Shown: positions 10,418-22,902 of the stretch, piece after piece | How the letters are laid out: every line of letters starts with the position of its first letter | Numbering within the stretch: position 1 is the stretch's first letter | Origin: Symsagittifera roscoffensis | Taxonomy: Eukaryota > Xenacoelomorpha > Acoela > Convolutidae | Direction: 5' to 3' | Assembly (NCBI RefSeq): GCF_963678635.1 | Contig: NC_087065.1 | Coordinates: forward strand, 68,450,956-68,514,955 | DNA: 64,000 nt | Notes under the pieces: generated by a model | What the model was told of the DNA's origin: nothing | Database searches by the model: none | Seen by the model: only the letters and a program-made list of their open reading frames with translations | Position numbers and translations under genes: made by a program

Positions 10418-13400
10418 CTTAGTTGTCTACGGATAGCGTGTAACAAAGCTACTATTGTGACGACGGGGAAAAGGAAATATACGCCGAGACTGACGAAGAA
10501 TACGTATGCCAGTTTGAAATACTTGGAGGTCATTTCATCTGTTTTCATGACACATGCGGACGTTATTTGATCCAACTCCATTAAAAAGATAAATCCTGTC
10601 AGCCAGCAGGGCTGCTATTTTAGATACAATATCTATTAAATTTCAATTAAAAGAAAATATGACTTGAATGTTTTCACGCGATTTCAAAGTACCTCTAAGA
10701 GAGCTTTATTGACATTGCTATCGAATAAAACTATTTCAGCAATGCTATTCAGATTACAAGGGAAACTAAGGAAAACACTCCGTCTTCCTGGCAGACTAGT
10801 CTTCTAATTTAAGCGTTACAACAAAAAATGTAGTAAAGCATGCTGAATTTTTTAAAATTTTTTTTTATTTTTTCTTTTGAACTAAGATTGATTGCTGCAG
10901 TCGCAACGTTTCCTGCTGCTTCCGCAGAAACTATTTACTATATTTTTTAAAGGTTTTTTTTATATAGGTAAAAATCTTTGATATCGCGAACTTTAAATTT
11001 TTAATGCGTCACCTTTCGAAATCGTGGAATTCAACCAAAAACTCATCTTTTTTAAAAACTCTCGATTTGTTTTATTCGTTGATGTCGAAAGATGTTTCAC
11101 TCGTGGCAATAAAACAAAAAATGTAGTAAAATGAGCACATTTTTTGTAGAATAGTCGCCCTGCCTATCATTGCAGTTCCGCTGATGAGAAGGTTCAAAAT
11201 CAAAAGTCCCACCGGATACCAAATTTTGTGCATGAGTTTCTGTTCGTATCTGTTGATATTTGAGACTGAGAGATATCGGTCCAATGCCAGTAACACCAGC
11301 TCGTTCTGAGCAACGATCGCCGAAGTGAAATTGATCCACATAAGGTAATTGCAGAACTCGTTGGAGCCGAAAAATTGTTCCCAAACTTTATTTCTAAACA
11401 AAAATTATTTTACGGATTGAATGGTACCAAAGCTAAGACAAAAAATTGCCAAAACTATTTTGTTTGAATAAAAGTTTAAAACAAAAAACCAAAAAGGAAA
11501 ATCAAGAAAAATATGCAACGAATGAATATCAATTTTCCAAATACAGCAGTAAGTTTAAAAAAACACGTGCATCTACGATAAAAATTGCTGAAAAAAATTC
11601 GCTGGTGTAGCAATTTGGCCCAAAAAAATCAGCAGACTAATGAAAATCTGACTATTCACTTTTTCCCGGAAAAAAACTTTCGATTCCATACATGCTAAAA
11701 AAACAAGGTCTGACCGGGACTCAAACCCCAAACCTTAGGCTACAAAGGCACATGCGTTACCTATAAGCCTACTGAGAAAAAGCCTCGCAGTTGTTGCAGT
11801 TGTTATGGTTCATTTAAAAAACAACTAACAGAACAAAGTCTAGTTCGATTACAAGACGTTTGTTCTTGCAAGGGTACAAGGGTAATTAGTTTTGAGGGGT
11901 TGAAGCAAACTTATTGGCCTGCGGTTAACGCAAACGTATTGGCCTGCACCGCAAAACTTTTGGGGGAAGATAAGGACTGAACAATTGAAGCCCGCATGTT
12001 TAAATCTACCATTTACAGGCCCCTGTTTAGCAGAGCTCTCAATTAAGTGCTGAATAGAATTTGGTTAATTTCACTTAAACCAATTTTACTTCAGATGAAA
12101 TAAAGAGCGGTGAGAACCTCGAGATTTTGCTTTCATCCGATCAATCTTTGGACATCGGAGTAATCCATTAAGCAAGATTGATTGGATTGAAGCAAAATCT
12201 CGAGGTTCCGAACGCTATTTAATTCAGCTGAAGTAAAATTGGCTTGAGTGAAGTTGAAAGTTTTTCCAGAATTTTTTAAAATAAAACTTTCCGATACTTA
12301 AAATCTTCCCCCATGCATACTACGATATAGGTAAGGCACTTTCCGCATCCAGTTGATACTTGATTCAATTTTAACGCTGCAATTCATTTTAAATTAATTT
12401 CTGTATTTTTTGCGGCTGCAATGCGTTTAAAAAAATAAAGCAAGCATTAGTCATCCCAAGTTCACCGAAACAGCCAATTTTTACTCCCACAAAAAAATGC
12501 TAACTGTAACCAAAGGTAAAATAACTTTTCAATTTTGAGTACAGAGCAATATAATTTTTCAGATCGATATAGCAAACAGTTGGTTGAAAAATGAACTTTA
12601 CCTGAGCAAAAAATGTTCTCTTCACTTTTTGTTACACTCCACCCAATTTGAGACTGTCCCTTAATCCATATCGAATAGTTTGCGGGAAAAGAAAATATTG
12701 AAAAACAAACAATTTTTGACAATATCAAAGATCAAGTAAGAAACTTTGTGTCGTACAAAATTAATACGACCGATTAACTAGCCTCAGTTCAGTTTGGAAC
12801 AGTTTTCTTGTGATTAATAATTCGCCAAGCATAAAAATTTCTTCAGGATTATGATTAAAATTTTCAAAGCGCATAAATCAGTGCATAGCATGGTCAAACT
12901 GGCAATTTTTAAACTCCCAAAACTTTGAAAAAAAAGATCGGAGATAAAAAAACTTTTTTGAATTGAATTTCAGGGAGTAAATATCTTAGTGGGGCATGAA
13001 AACCTTGATAAAAAATGTAATTTTATTGCCGAAAATTGACAAAAAAAAAATCACCAGGCTTATATATTCAGAGTTTTCTTCGAAAGTCGGAACAATCACT
13101 GAGAGCGCAAAAGTTCCTTCAAGTCGAAACAATCATCTGTGTAATGGAAAGCGCTGCATTCTGTTGTTAGTCTTCGGTGACAATGATATGTGTTGTCGAA
13201 GTATGAATTTAAAGAAAACAGTCGGTTGCTTTGCAAAAAAGTTTATAAAGTGCCGACCACCTCAATAGTTGCAACAAAATTATGTGAATATATTTGAAGT
13301 TTTTTAACACTGAGATAAACACATATCTGATTATAAACACAGTAAAACAGATCTTGAAATCGTCGCTGCGCCTAAAACGTTCGAAACAACGAAAATCAAT

Positions 13401-16346
13401 AATTCAAAAATTTAAAAAAAAAACAAAGCATTGGAGGAGAAGAAAAAGAAAAAACTTTGTGCTCAATTTTTCCAACTGTTTTAACTACCGTGAACATACT
13501 AAAAAAACAGTGAACTTCAAACTAAAATTTTTAAAAACGCGATTATAATTTTGTTTAAAAATATTTAAACTAAGTTTTTTCAGCAAACAATATCCAGCTT
13601 CACTTTAGACAAAATAATTGCTTTCTAGCTATTTTAACATTACTTGAAATTGAACTCGAAATAGGAAAATTCCAATGAAAAAGGCGCAAAACAATAAAAA
13701 TTGAAAATTAAAAAACAAATTGTGTGCGCTTAAAATTTAATGCGTGTAAACTTTCGGAGCTTCTACAAAATCGTCCTTTTACGCGTTAAGTTTGAATTTT
13801 GAGAAAAAAAAATGAACAAACTAAACAAAATAAGTTAAAGGAAAATAGAATGGAAAATTGTGAAGTTTTCTGAAGAAAATAACCTATAATTGTAGAAACT
13901 AATACGATAAGAACAAATACAATACAATAGTCAAATGTCAAAAAGATTCATTGTTTGTTTGAACCTTTTGAATCTACAACAGGTTGAAATGTTTCAGAAG
14001 AAATAAAAATTGACAGTTTTCAGTTTGACAAATCATTGAAAACGTATGTTTTTTCTTAAACACGTGAACTTTTAAAAAAATTGTCACAAAGACTAAATAA
14101 ACACAGCGCCAGGTGATAAGAAAAACGGCTACCTGAATTTTGTAAATTTTCTTAAGGTAGCAATTAGTTGACAACAAAACTTGTAACAATAAGGGGATAG
14201 TCGGAACAGCAAATTTTAAAATACATGACATTTTTTTCTGGATCATTGCCCGATGGCTAACAACGTTTCCTTACCAAATTAGTATCATATTGTTGCGAAA
14301 ACATTTCATCTTTCTGTGAAGAGAAAATTACAGGAAATTAAACAAGTTGCAACAACAAAATAAAGACAATTGAAGTGTACGAAAATTTTTGAAGATATGC
14401 GTATGACGTATGTTTTGACTGAATTATATACCCCGCGATGACATCCATTTTGATTAAAAAACTTCATGTGAAACTGAAATTTTCTAAGCACTGGGAATAA
14501 TTTTGCAAAGCAAAGTTTTGGTTGGTTTTTGATTAGCCTCGCATTTGCTTTGGAAGCTGATGTAATACAAATCCAGCAAATTTTCAACCAAATTTTCAAA
14601 AGAACTTTTGAATTCAATTAGTTTTAGCATTTAAATTTTTTTATCATCAAGGAAGTTTATCATTCAAATCACACCCAGGCTACGTTACAATAACACAATG
14701 CTAATTTACAACAAGGCAACGAAAATGCAAAAAACAGAGGTTTTTTAGCCGCTAGACACATCGTAGAAGAATAGCTGGACAAACAAAACAAGCTCAGTTA
14801 TAGTGTACAAGAAGTGTACTGTTTTGTTTTTTGTCTTCCGATAAGTTTTTATCTTTAACAAAGTAAAACAATAAATTGAAACACGATAAGATTTGCGAAT
14901 AGAATTGAACAAAAACGAGAAAAACTTGAGCCAAAAAAATTTTCTTGTAAGAAAATTTTGAACTATAAAGCTTTGAAAATTTTAACGAAACACATAAAAG
15001 CATAAAAATGCATTTCACCCTGGAAAATACGCAACATAATTTGACTGATGAAAATCAACATAAGCCAAAACCATTCAATCGAAAAAAGTATCATAAAAAC
15101 TGCAATTTACAGAATTTTCAATAATAGTAAAAACTGCTTAAATCAATAAAAAACCTATGCTTTGGAAACTAAGCCCAAAAAACGTATCAGATAACGCAAA
15201 GTGCATTTTAAAAAAGGAAAATGAGCCGATGTAATTTAGGATAAAAACCACGAATACAAAAAAAATCAAGAAAATCATTTGAAAAAAAAAGCTAATAACT
15301 GAAACACACTTCCCTTAACTACTGCCTAAATGATGGTAGTTTTTTTTTGATTTCTAGAAACTGAGCATGTCAGCATTGGTGAAATTTACCATTCATACTA
15401 AATGGACCATTCTGTGAACAGAATTATTTACGGGAAAATAAGTCTAGTACCCAATTGAAAATTTTTTGCTTATCGCAAGGGTAAAAACAATATGTCAATT
15501 TGTAACCAATTAAAATGGAGGACCAATTGGAGGAGTCTTGGCTCAGACCATGATTTCTTACCCCAGAGAAATATTACTGGATGTCCTACAATGAAGAAAA
15601 ATTGGCTAGCTATGTGCAAACTCTGCTAGTAATGTAAAACGTGGACCTAAACGAAACAAAAATGTTGAAAAAATGAACCAAATAGATAATTGACTGATTT
15701 CGCAAAAAAAAAATTAAAATTTCCTTTTTGATAAATATTTATTGTAATTTTCCCCCAAGCAGTAGCGGATTTACAGGAGGGAATCTGCCTCACCACTCAG
15801 AAACTCGACCCCCCTGATACCGTTGGCGCCAGTATACACTAAAATTGAAAAGGAGTCACGCGCCAAAATTTTTTCGAAAAAGTTTCAAAATAGAATATTT
15901 ATACCGTTTTAAATTGAGCTCGAAAAATAAGCTAGGACGACCTAAGACCAGGTGAACCTTCGAGAAAATCCTAGAGCCCTGATTGCACCCAAGCATGGAT
16001 ACTTGGAAACGGCATACCAAAACTTAACTAAAACGCGCTCACAGACCAAAAAAACCTTTGCAGCATAAATGCTCGTTAGAGAAATAAATTTAAAAACTTG
16101 AATTTTAAAGCTGGTAAATTTATATTCGAAGAAACTTAGACAAACTCACACTGTTGTAATTAAAATTGTGATAGAGTCCGTGATGGTGACGATCAGCAAA
16201 CAACACAGAGAAGCTCTTTTGATGCCCAGTTTCAATAGCACTGCTCCGATCAGACCGTTGGACACTAGAGCCACAAAAGCAGATATGTAGAACAAAACTC
16301 CAAGGGCGTCAACCACAAAGGGAGAACTATAGCTCTCGTTTTCCAT
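10418..16346 (-). CDS. Rhodopsin-type G-protein-coupled receptor, three exons seen (TM1-TM5), 3' part not found
   Basis: Exons read on the minus strand: 16150-16346 (ATG at 16344-16346, ACAATGG context, TM1 and TM2), 11101-11393 (TM3 and TM4; LDRYLSV is the DRY box at the end of TM3) and 10418-10595 (second extracellular loop with a Cys, TM5, then LLHAIRRQLR of the third inner loop). Donors GTGAGT at exons 1 and 3 and pyrimidine-AG acceptors support the model; phases agree (197, 490, 668 coding bases). The donor of exon 2 (GTGAAA) is the weakest point. TM6 and TM7 should lie below 10418 but I see no exon there; the retroelement sequence begins in that direction, so the gene may be interrupted or have a very long intron. 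Ligand unknown; loop style resembles peptide or amine receptors. Confidence 0.6.
11703..11775 (-). repeat. tRNA-derived SINE-like fragment
   Basis: Read on the minus strand it contains GGTAACGCATGTGCC and a GTTTGAGTCCCGG segment resembling the RNA polymerase III B box of tRNAs. Other copies share the same order of parts: 18581-18648, 21041-21110, 21550-21616 and 27911-27982. The relation rests on short motifs, so boundaries are approximate. Confidence 0.45.
15762..15985. repeat. MITE copy, diverged (relative of 25344-25647)
   Basis: Shares AGTAGCGGATTTA at its left end, an internal GCGCCAAAATTTTTTCGA-like part, and a GAGAAAATCCTAGA-like right end with the better preserved copy at 25344-25647. 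It has no ORF, so it is non-autonomous. Confidence 0.45.
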
Positions 16347-17718
16347 TGTGTGCTGGGTTTAAAAAGAAAATCAAAGAAATAAGGGTAGTTAAATATTTTA
16401 ATGGGAATAACTATTTTAAAAAAAAACTGTTTTTTTTTTGTTTTTACGGCCCGTAAAATAGAATATTAACATAAAATGAGAAAACTTCTTCAAGGCTAAT
16501 TTTCAGCTCTTCTTTTGAACCGGATTAATTTTTAAAAGTTTCAGATCCAAGCATAATGATATAGTTAATTTATGGCCAAAAACATCGAATTTGGATCGTT
16601 TACGGACTTAAAAACACAACACCACACGCGTCTCAGAAAACAAAAATTTACTGAAACAGCTAAACAGGAAACTGGATTTAAGAAAAAATTTTCTAACAAA
16701 AGTTGGTAAATAAGTTTTACAAAAAGCAAAAACTAAAAAGAAAAAGCTTTTAGACAAGGTTAGTACACATTGACAAAGACACTGGTTTCTTCTCTGAATG
16801 CTTGGTTCCACTTTCTCAATTCAGAAGTAGTTTATTAATTTTGTACTGTTTTCGAATCAATGATGCATAAAGTTACCAATTTTTCGAAAGCTTTTTCGAG
16901 TTCTACACAAAAGACTAATTCTTTAATTGTAGTATAGCAAGCTACTCAACCGATCTGCTACTTGGATGAAAAGTACTTTAAATGTCAAGCTAAAAAGCAG
17001 GAACCTTTTCAATTGATTTGACATTTTTAATCATAACTTTTTGACATATGACATGCAATGATTTCAGTTGAAGATCCAAAATGTGAATACTTTAAGTAGG
17101 TTTGTGGCGTAGTTACTAATCACAAGCAAAAATTACATTTTTTGGCGTACTTAGTATTCGTAGGCAAAAACTTTAAGCAGCATTCAACTTTATTTTAGCA
17201 CTAATCATCTTCCAGCTAAATTCTAAGAATGCATTTTCGTTAATTTCAGTGTATTTCAACAACGCGAAATGAAACACCTCATAAAAATAATAGTAACTTC
17301 ACATAGAAGTGAAGCGGAGCTTCGCACTACTTACGTTTCAAAAATATATACCGGACTTCAGAAAAAAAGCTGTTTAAGAGCCATTTTCTCAAAATTATTT
17401 CTGGCCAGGCGAATTATTTCGGATCATGGCTTTGATTCATTTATTAACAAATTTCCACTCATCGCTTTTTATGCAAAGAAAGTGAAAAAAAAAATGGCTG
17501 AAACTTTGTTGAAAAACCATCGGCTAAAAATATTCCGAAGAATTAAGCTCTAATTTTTGTTTTGCTTAATTAAGTGCGGGACTAATTTTATTAAAACAAA
17601 TTCAATTCCAACATTTCCGAGAACCTACTTTTAAAGACTATTTTGAACAAAAAAATTAAATTGAACGAGAGCAAATGATCCCAGCTATGCTCTGCAAGAA
17701 TATCAAAATTCGGTTTAC
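16347..17718. other. Intergenic or upstream GPCR region, nothing firm
   Basis: No gene supported. A minus-strand reading ending at a stop at 16760-16762 (peptide end RKWNQAFREETSVFVNVY) has exon-like character and could be the last coding exon of the orphan exons at 17719-18335, but its acceptor is poor. A hairpin repeat (GAAGCGGAGCTTCGC) lies near 17309. Confidence 0.3.
17303..17337 (+). repeat. Short hairpin repeat (GAAGCGGAGCTTCGC), first of five
   Basis: The core GAAGCGGAGCTTCGC can fold on itself (GCGAAGC pairs with GCTTCGC-like arms). Related copies: 17962-17995, 21238-21272, 26745-26780 and 27478-27515. All are in the same orientation and are followed by a CACTACTTGCGATA-like tail. 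No ORF. Confidence 0.5.
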
Positions 17719-18335
17719 CGGATTATTCCGGGTCCGAAAATGCCAGGTTCCACCATCTGAAGTAAATTTTTCAATGGCGTGAACATTCGAGCTTGGAAAA
17801 CTTGCTACACTGAACAATTCTGATCTCTCGCTGATAATGTTGCACATCGCATGATATATTACTCTGCTTGTTCGCGAAGAAGTCCACTCCCTGGAAAACT
17901 TACTAGCATAATTTCATATTTTTACCAGTTTATAGCAATGAGAGAAACAAAGTTTCAACACAGAGGCAAAGTGGAGCTTCGCATCCTTTGCGATACAAAA
18001 AAAACTATGATTATCATCAAAAGTTGAAAAAAAAACTTTCAAAAAATCGTTTTTTTGTCACAAATTACAAAAGTTGTATAAAACGGATAAAATTCCCGGA
18101 ACAAAATTACGTGCACCATTAGAACAAAGAGCATTTGAAAAAACTTAACAAAGAGCATTTGAAATGCTCAAAGTAAACCGAACCTTGCTCTGGGAATTAA
18201 GTCGACTGACACGAAAATCTAACAAATTCGATAATTTTTTAGTTTCATGAGAAACAGGTCCTCGACTGAAATTGAACTTGTGATATGCCGTCTCCAGCAT
18301 GCGTGTTAGTACTACACCAAATGCAGAGAACACTC
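17719..18335 (-). CDS. Two candidate exons of an unidentified gene (18184-18335 and 17719-17890)
   Basis: On the minus strand 18184-18335 is open, begins after a TTCAAG acceptor and ends at an AAG|GTTCGG donor; it reads as a plausible folded peptide (AFGVVLTRMLETAYHKF). 17719-17890 starts after TTTTCCAG and ends at CCG|GTAAAC; it reads SRVIYHAMCNIISERSELF and onward. Phase between them works only if the second acceptor is taken four bases downstream. I recognise no family. Peptide composition is less AT-driven than surrounding frames, which is why I list them; chance remains possible. Confidence 0.3.
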
Positions 18336-18580
18336 CTTGAATTTATAAAGAAATTAACTTCCAATTATTTTTAATGAACAGCTTTTAAAAAAATTTGGAC
18401 TTGCAAAAAACAAAGACAAAACCATAGGAACTCAATTGCTTGCCCAAAACCAGAATACACTGAAATGTTTATATTTTGAGTTTAAAAAAGCCTAAATTTT
18501 AGACAAATTCAAAGCCGCGGCACCGAAAGGACTAAAAAAACAGACAAACAGAAGTCAGGCAAAAAGCTTACAACAAAAAA

Positions 18581-18648
18581 AGGTCCTGACCGGATTCGAA
18601 TCATTGACCTTTGTCTTGTTGGCAGGTACGTTAGCTTTTTGGTACACA
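18581..18648 (-). repeat. tRNA-derived SINE-like fragment
   Basis: Minus strand contains a GATTCGAATCCGGTCAGGACC-type B box (first 20 bases given by position 18587-18606) preceded by AAAGGTCAATG and GCTAACGTACC. Matches the layout of the copy at 11703-11775. Confidence 0.45.
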
Positions 18649-21040
18649 CTCGATTTAAGTCCAACTTTTCATTTCATTTGAGCCAAAGGTAAAACGATCT
18701 AAGTGATTCTGTTGAACTAGTGGTTTATCCAAAAAGTTATATATTTCGGTTTAATCGCAAGCGTAAAAACTTCGAGAAGGCACTATTGATAGCTTTCTTC
18801 TGGATAGATTGCAAAATTAAAATGAAAACTTTCGAAACAACTGAGAGTAGAAAAAAATGAAAACAATACTAAATTAACATAAGCAAAAACCCCTCGAAAT
18901 ATAACCGGCTCAAAATGTTGGCTTTTAGCAGACATAAAAACACTTGATTATCAATAAATTTTTTTAGTAAATTGCTGTCACTGCTTCATGGTAGAACATT
19001 TTAATTCAATTGATCAAACTCCAACACCCTCGATATTTCACCAAAAAGAGCTCAGAGTACAAATTGAACAATGTGATTTAATCAGAATACAAAACAAAAA
19101 TCGTAACCAACTAACTTATATAAAAGTCCCAAGTCGTAAACTCTTTTAATTTATAACTTTTGCGTTAATTTGATTTAATGCTTTTATACAATGCTTGGAA
19201 TGACCTAACCAGCTGACACAAGGACTTTTTTCAGGTAGAAAGGCGCATTTCAATTAGCTTGTTTTGTTCGTGGTCGTTTCATTTATTCCGCCAAACTCAA
19301 AATCTTGAAATGAAACTATTTTGCTTCATTTTGATCGGCTAGAAATAGCCAATCAAATTTCCGCACCATGTAAAAATGCTTTGTTCAGAATTGTATATAT
19401 AAATCAAATTAACCAAAAATATTAAGTATCCGGAAAATTATTCAACTTTGTTTCAAATAACCTGCAGAGTTTTACCCAGACCAGAAAAAGCACTAGGACA
19501 AATATGTAAACAAAACAGCTTCTCAAAAATCGGCCTTGTTAGCAATCAAAAAGATGGCACTACGAATCAGTGCAAACAGTGTATTTTTCTCGGCATTTAT
19601 GCGTTGAATACCACAAGTTGCAAAATTTCGGCGAAATAATTAAGAACTTTTTTTGCTCCAAGACAAAATTAAGTGAATTTTTTAATGACATTATTACAAT
19701 AAGCCAGAACGTCATCGATTTGGAGTTTTGTCCTTTTGTTTTAGTCGTTTCACAGGGGTGAGGTATGTTCATTATTTTTAACCAATCAGAATTGCTAGAA
19801 GTTCCTTTTGGCTTAATGACTTTTGCACAAAACCCAAGTCAATATTAACCGAAAATGAATTATTTGCATCCGAATTTCGATTTCGAAATTTCATGTTTGT
19901 TTATTTTTTAATCGGTCATTAGATATGTTAATGGCTTGGATTTATTTGCTTTTTTCACTATTTGTCTGAGATTTTTGAATACGCAATTCTGTTTGGCTGA
20001 AAGTAATTCAAAAAAATTTCAACCTTCGGTGCCTCCATCATGCTGGCCGCCGCCGTTTCATAGCTTAGTTTTCAACTCACTATCTTAAATGAAACATTAG
20101 CATCAAAAATAAATTTATACACAATTTTGAATCAACAAAGCTATTTACACATTGGCAAGTAATCAAATAGTAATAAAACAAATTCTCACAAACTGTGAAA
20201 ACAAAATTTGACGAACAAATAATGATTTAAGATCATCTTACAAACAAGTAATCTAATTAAAACGACCAAATTAAGGCACTTTATAAAGGCACTTAATTGA
20301 ATTAGCATATCAAAGCTTCAACAACGAATGTATTCAACTATTAAGTATCGAAATTTATATTGCAGTCATTTCAGTTATTCCTGTCCAAACAACACGCGCG
20401 ATAAATTTAGTTTCTCAATACTATTTCCCAGTATTCATCAATCTCATTAATCAAGAGAATTTGGTCTTTTCCTTCGTAAATATCCAACCTTGCTGCGTGT
20501 CAATCAAAGCTCATCGGAACGCCTGTTTGACTTTGACTGCCGGTAAATTGGGAGCAAACTGGCTTTTCATCCCCTAAAGAATCACATCTGTTTTCCGGAG
20601 GGCACATTTTAGATTTTTATTGTTCTTCCAAGATAGGATTTTTTTCAATTTTTTTTTACACATACAACATAAATAAAAAAACATGGCAAGGTCTACCAAA
20701 CAAAACTAGGTCTACCAGAATTTTCGTATGTCTCCATAAAAAAGCATTCAGGGCAAACAAGCCAAGCAAAACAATTGAATATTAAATTAGCAACGGAATA
20801 AAACTTCCGATTCGGAAACTAAGCCAACAACCTTAGAGCAGACATCAGTTAGGCCGAAAAAAAATATTGTAAATTTTTTTACCTGAAACTGCAATGAACA
20901 ACACGTGCAACAATAATGAAAATAGCTTAAAACAAAAAAATATCCGTGTTGAGGCAAATGAGCCGACAAGACGAACGAAAATCCGACATCTCAAATTTTA
21001 CCGGAAAAAATTCAATTCCATTGATAACTGAAAAAAAATT

Positions 21041-21110
21041 ACGCCCAACCAGAACTCGAACTCCAGAGTTTAAGCGGCGAAGGCAACCATGTCACCTCAA
21101 GGCCAAGTCG
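21041..21110 (-). repeat. tRNA-derived SINE-like fragment
   Basis: Minus strand: GAGGTGACATGGTTGCC followed about 30 bases later by GGAGTTCGAGTTCTGG, a B-box-like GTTCGAGTT. Preceded on the plus strand by the SINE body motif GAGCCGACAAG (about 20960). Confidence 0.45.
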
Positions 21111-21549
21111 GAACGAGTCTGGAAGCTGTAAAAAACAATAATAGCAAGAAAAAATCAAGGAAGGTTTGTTAGAAAAGTTGTTCACGTGAAAAAAAATCTA
21201 GTTCACAACAACAAGACAATTGCTCGCGCAAGTGTGACAAAGAGAAGAAGCGGAGCCTCGCATCACTTGCAAAAAAATTAAAACATGGTATCACAAAATA
21301 TTCAAAGGAAAGTCGATCATTGAAAAAATTACAAAAAACTACATCTACGAAAGTTTTATGACTTTGTCTCGGAAGATGTTTAAAAACAGTCTCAACAATC
21401 ATTGATAAGCAATAGCCGAAGGGCAAGGACAATTAGTTCGACTCTGGTTAAGTAGAAAACGAATCAAACACCAAGAAAAATTCAAGATGAAAAAATTCAA
21501 TTGCTTTACGATACATCCCTCCTGAAACACACAAAAGCATTTCAAAACA

Positions 21550-21616
21550 CAAACGCGAAGATGCGACCTAGATATTCTGAGTCTCACGCACTGACCACTC
21601 AGCCACGGACGCTTAA
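21550..21616 (-). repeat. tRNA-derived SINE-like fragment with A-box
   Basis: Minus strand reads GCGTCCGTGGCTGAGTGGTC, very like the 5' half of a Leu/Ser-type tRNA including an A box (TGGCTGAGTGG), then a degenerate B box (AGGTCGCATC). No anticodon stem that would make it a working tRNA gene. Confidence 0.45.
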
Positions 21617-21799
21617 TAAATCGCAAACACTAGCCACAAAATAAGCAGAGAACAGATGTTACGAAATTTCCAATGCTACAGATCGTGATTATAGCAAAAC
21701 TGCCACCAAATACGTGAACACTTTTAATTAAAACCTTTGTTTGCGAAAAAGTTTAGAAAAAAAGGTTCGTACTAATAGACTAACGCTTACTAGCTTAAA

Positions 21800-22350
21800 A
21801 CATAGCCAACTGACAGTTGGAAAAGAGTAATGAACGCAATGAACCTGAAAACATTGACTTCTTTTTTCGAAAATCTTCATCTTTTGAATTTCGAGGAAAT
21901 CAATATATGGCTTTAAAAAACCATCTATGATAGACAATTTTTTGTAAAATTAGCCTAATTTGAGAAAACTGGATTAAAATGTGCATCTTTTATTTCGCTG
22001 GGAAATCTGATAAGTAATTACCAGATATCTGATAAGTAGAACAATCTATGATAGACACTTTTTTGTAAAATTAACCCAATTTGAGAAAACTGGATCAACA
22101 GACAAAGTTTTTATTCCGCTGGAAATCTAAAAACTAAATTCCAATTTTGAAACTAGAAATCGTTCACGAATTTTGCGCCATTTGCACGTTCGTATTTGGA
22201 GAGTGCTATTTACGTCACTTCCAGCAAATGAATTCAATTGTACTCAAAAAGTGCATATAATCCTCAGTGCATCAATATTTTAAGACTTTTTCATGAAAAA
22301 AAAATCAGCAAGACCTATATAAGAGTCTTCACTACGTTCATTACTCTTAA
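21800..22350 (+). repeat. Dispersed repeat D, copy 1 (with internal duplication)
   Basis: Begins with AGCCAACTGACAGTTGGAAA and ends with ACCTATATAAGAGTC...ACTACGTTCAT. Copy 2 is at 28345-28830 and a partial copy at 27355-27480; the end motif also recurs at 25270-25305. Inside copy 1 a segment of about 125 bp is repeated (ATCTATGATAGACA at about 21925 and 22045). No coding capacity; a non-autonomous element is likely. Confidence 0.5.
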
Positions 22351-22406
22351 TAAAGATATTTCTTAAATACAGAAGCAGCCTTGCTTAGAATCAATTATGA
22401 ACTTAC

Positions 22407-22565
22407 ATTGGATTGGTTGGATGATGGATTCAGCTGAGACTGAGAGTGTCTCTCTACTATTGCAGTTCTTCTGCTTCGCCTGGCTATGGATCCTCCAACT
22501 GCCGATGTCACATTGGAAGTCGAGTTCGAGGTCACTTTGTTCACATTAGGAACACCTCCATTTTC
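22407..22565 (-). CDS. Candidate exon, 53 codons, possibly alternative POC5 C-terminus or a separate gene
   Basis: Clean exon on the minus strand: acceptor TTGTTTGCAG, 159 bases open in phase 0, donor AAT|GTAAGT. Peptide is Asn/Ser-rich with ARRSRRTAIVERHSQSQ. It follows the POC5 stop by 338 bases. The last POC5 exon could splice out just before its stop (CTG|GTCTGT at about 22912) in the same phase, giving a longer C-terminus, but that donor is weak. It may equally be the first exon of the orphan gene downstream. Confidence 0.4.
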
Positions 22566-22902
22566 CTGCAAACAATTTTTAGATTCAAACGAAAACTGCT
22601 TATACTTTTTCGCCGCCGCTCCTGTGCTAGGAGAGGGATAAAAAATATTTTGGTTTGCATTAAAAATCTGCAGCACGATTTTGGCGTTCATAATTGTTAA
22701 GCTCATAACTGCACCAATCGTATTATAACCGCCGTAAACCATAGACCCCAAAACACAAAATATCACCAAAATCAGCTACATCAAATAGTTCGGAGCTATA
22801 TTTTTGTTAATAATCGGTGCTGGGCTATTATGAATCTTCAATCATTATACAATTTGTGTTTCTTGGAGGACAAGCAAAAAACGTTACTCTAAGTCAATAT
22901 AT

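Larger units (their letters stand above)
11394..16149. other. GPCR intron with SINE and MITE pieces, otherwise featureless
   Basis: AT-rich DNA with short, uninformative frames. I see one tRNA-like SINE piece (11703-11775), a MITE relative (15762-15985) and a fragment of the SINE body at about 15160 (GGAAACTAAGCC). A near inverted pair lies at 12060-12245, with TTTACTTCAG and CTGAAGTAAA arms and CCTCGAGATTTTGCTT matched by its complement: an imperfect palindrome of about 180 bp. Nothing else supported. Confidence 0.4.
18336..22406. other. Long stretch without a supported gene; SINE and repeat debris
   Basis: AT-rich, with SINE-like pieces at 18581-18648, 21041-21110 and 21550-21616, a SINE body motif (GGAAACTAAGCC at about 20815), a hairpin repeat near 21240 and a longer dispersed repeat at 21800-22350. 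Short frames on both strands have no coding character. Confidence 0.4.

Noticed and set aside
17269-17553. Plus-strand 94-codon frame
   Set aside because: Lys/Ile-rich frame across the hairpin repeat, no homology or splice context.
21550-21616. Functional tRNA gene
   Set aside because: A box is good but the B box is degenerate and the arms do not close into a cloverleaf; SINE head more likely.
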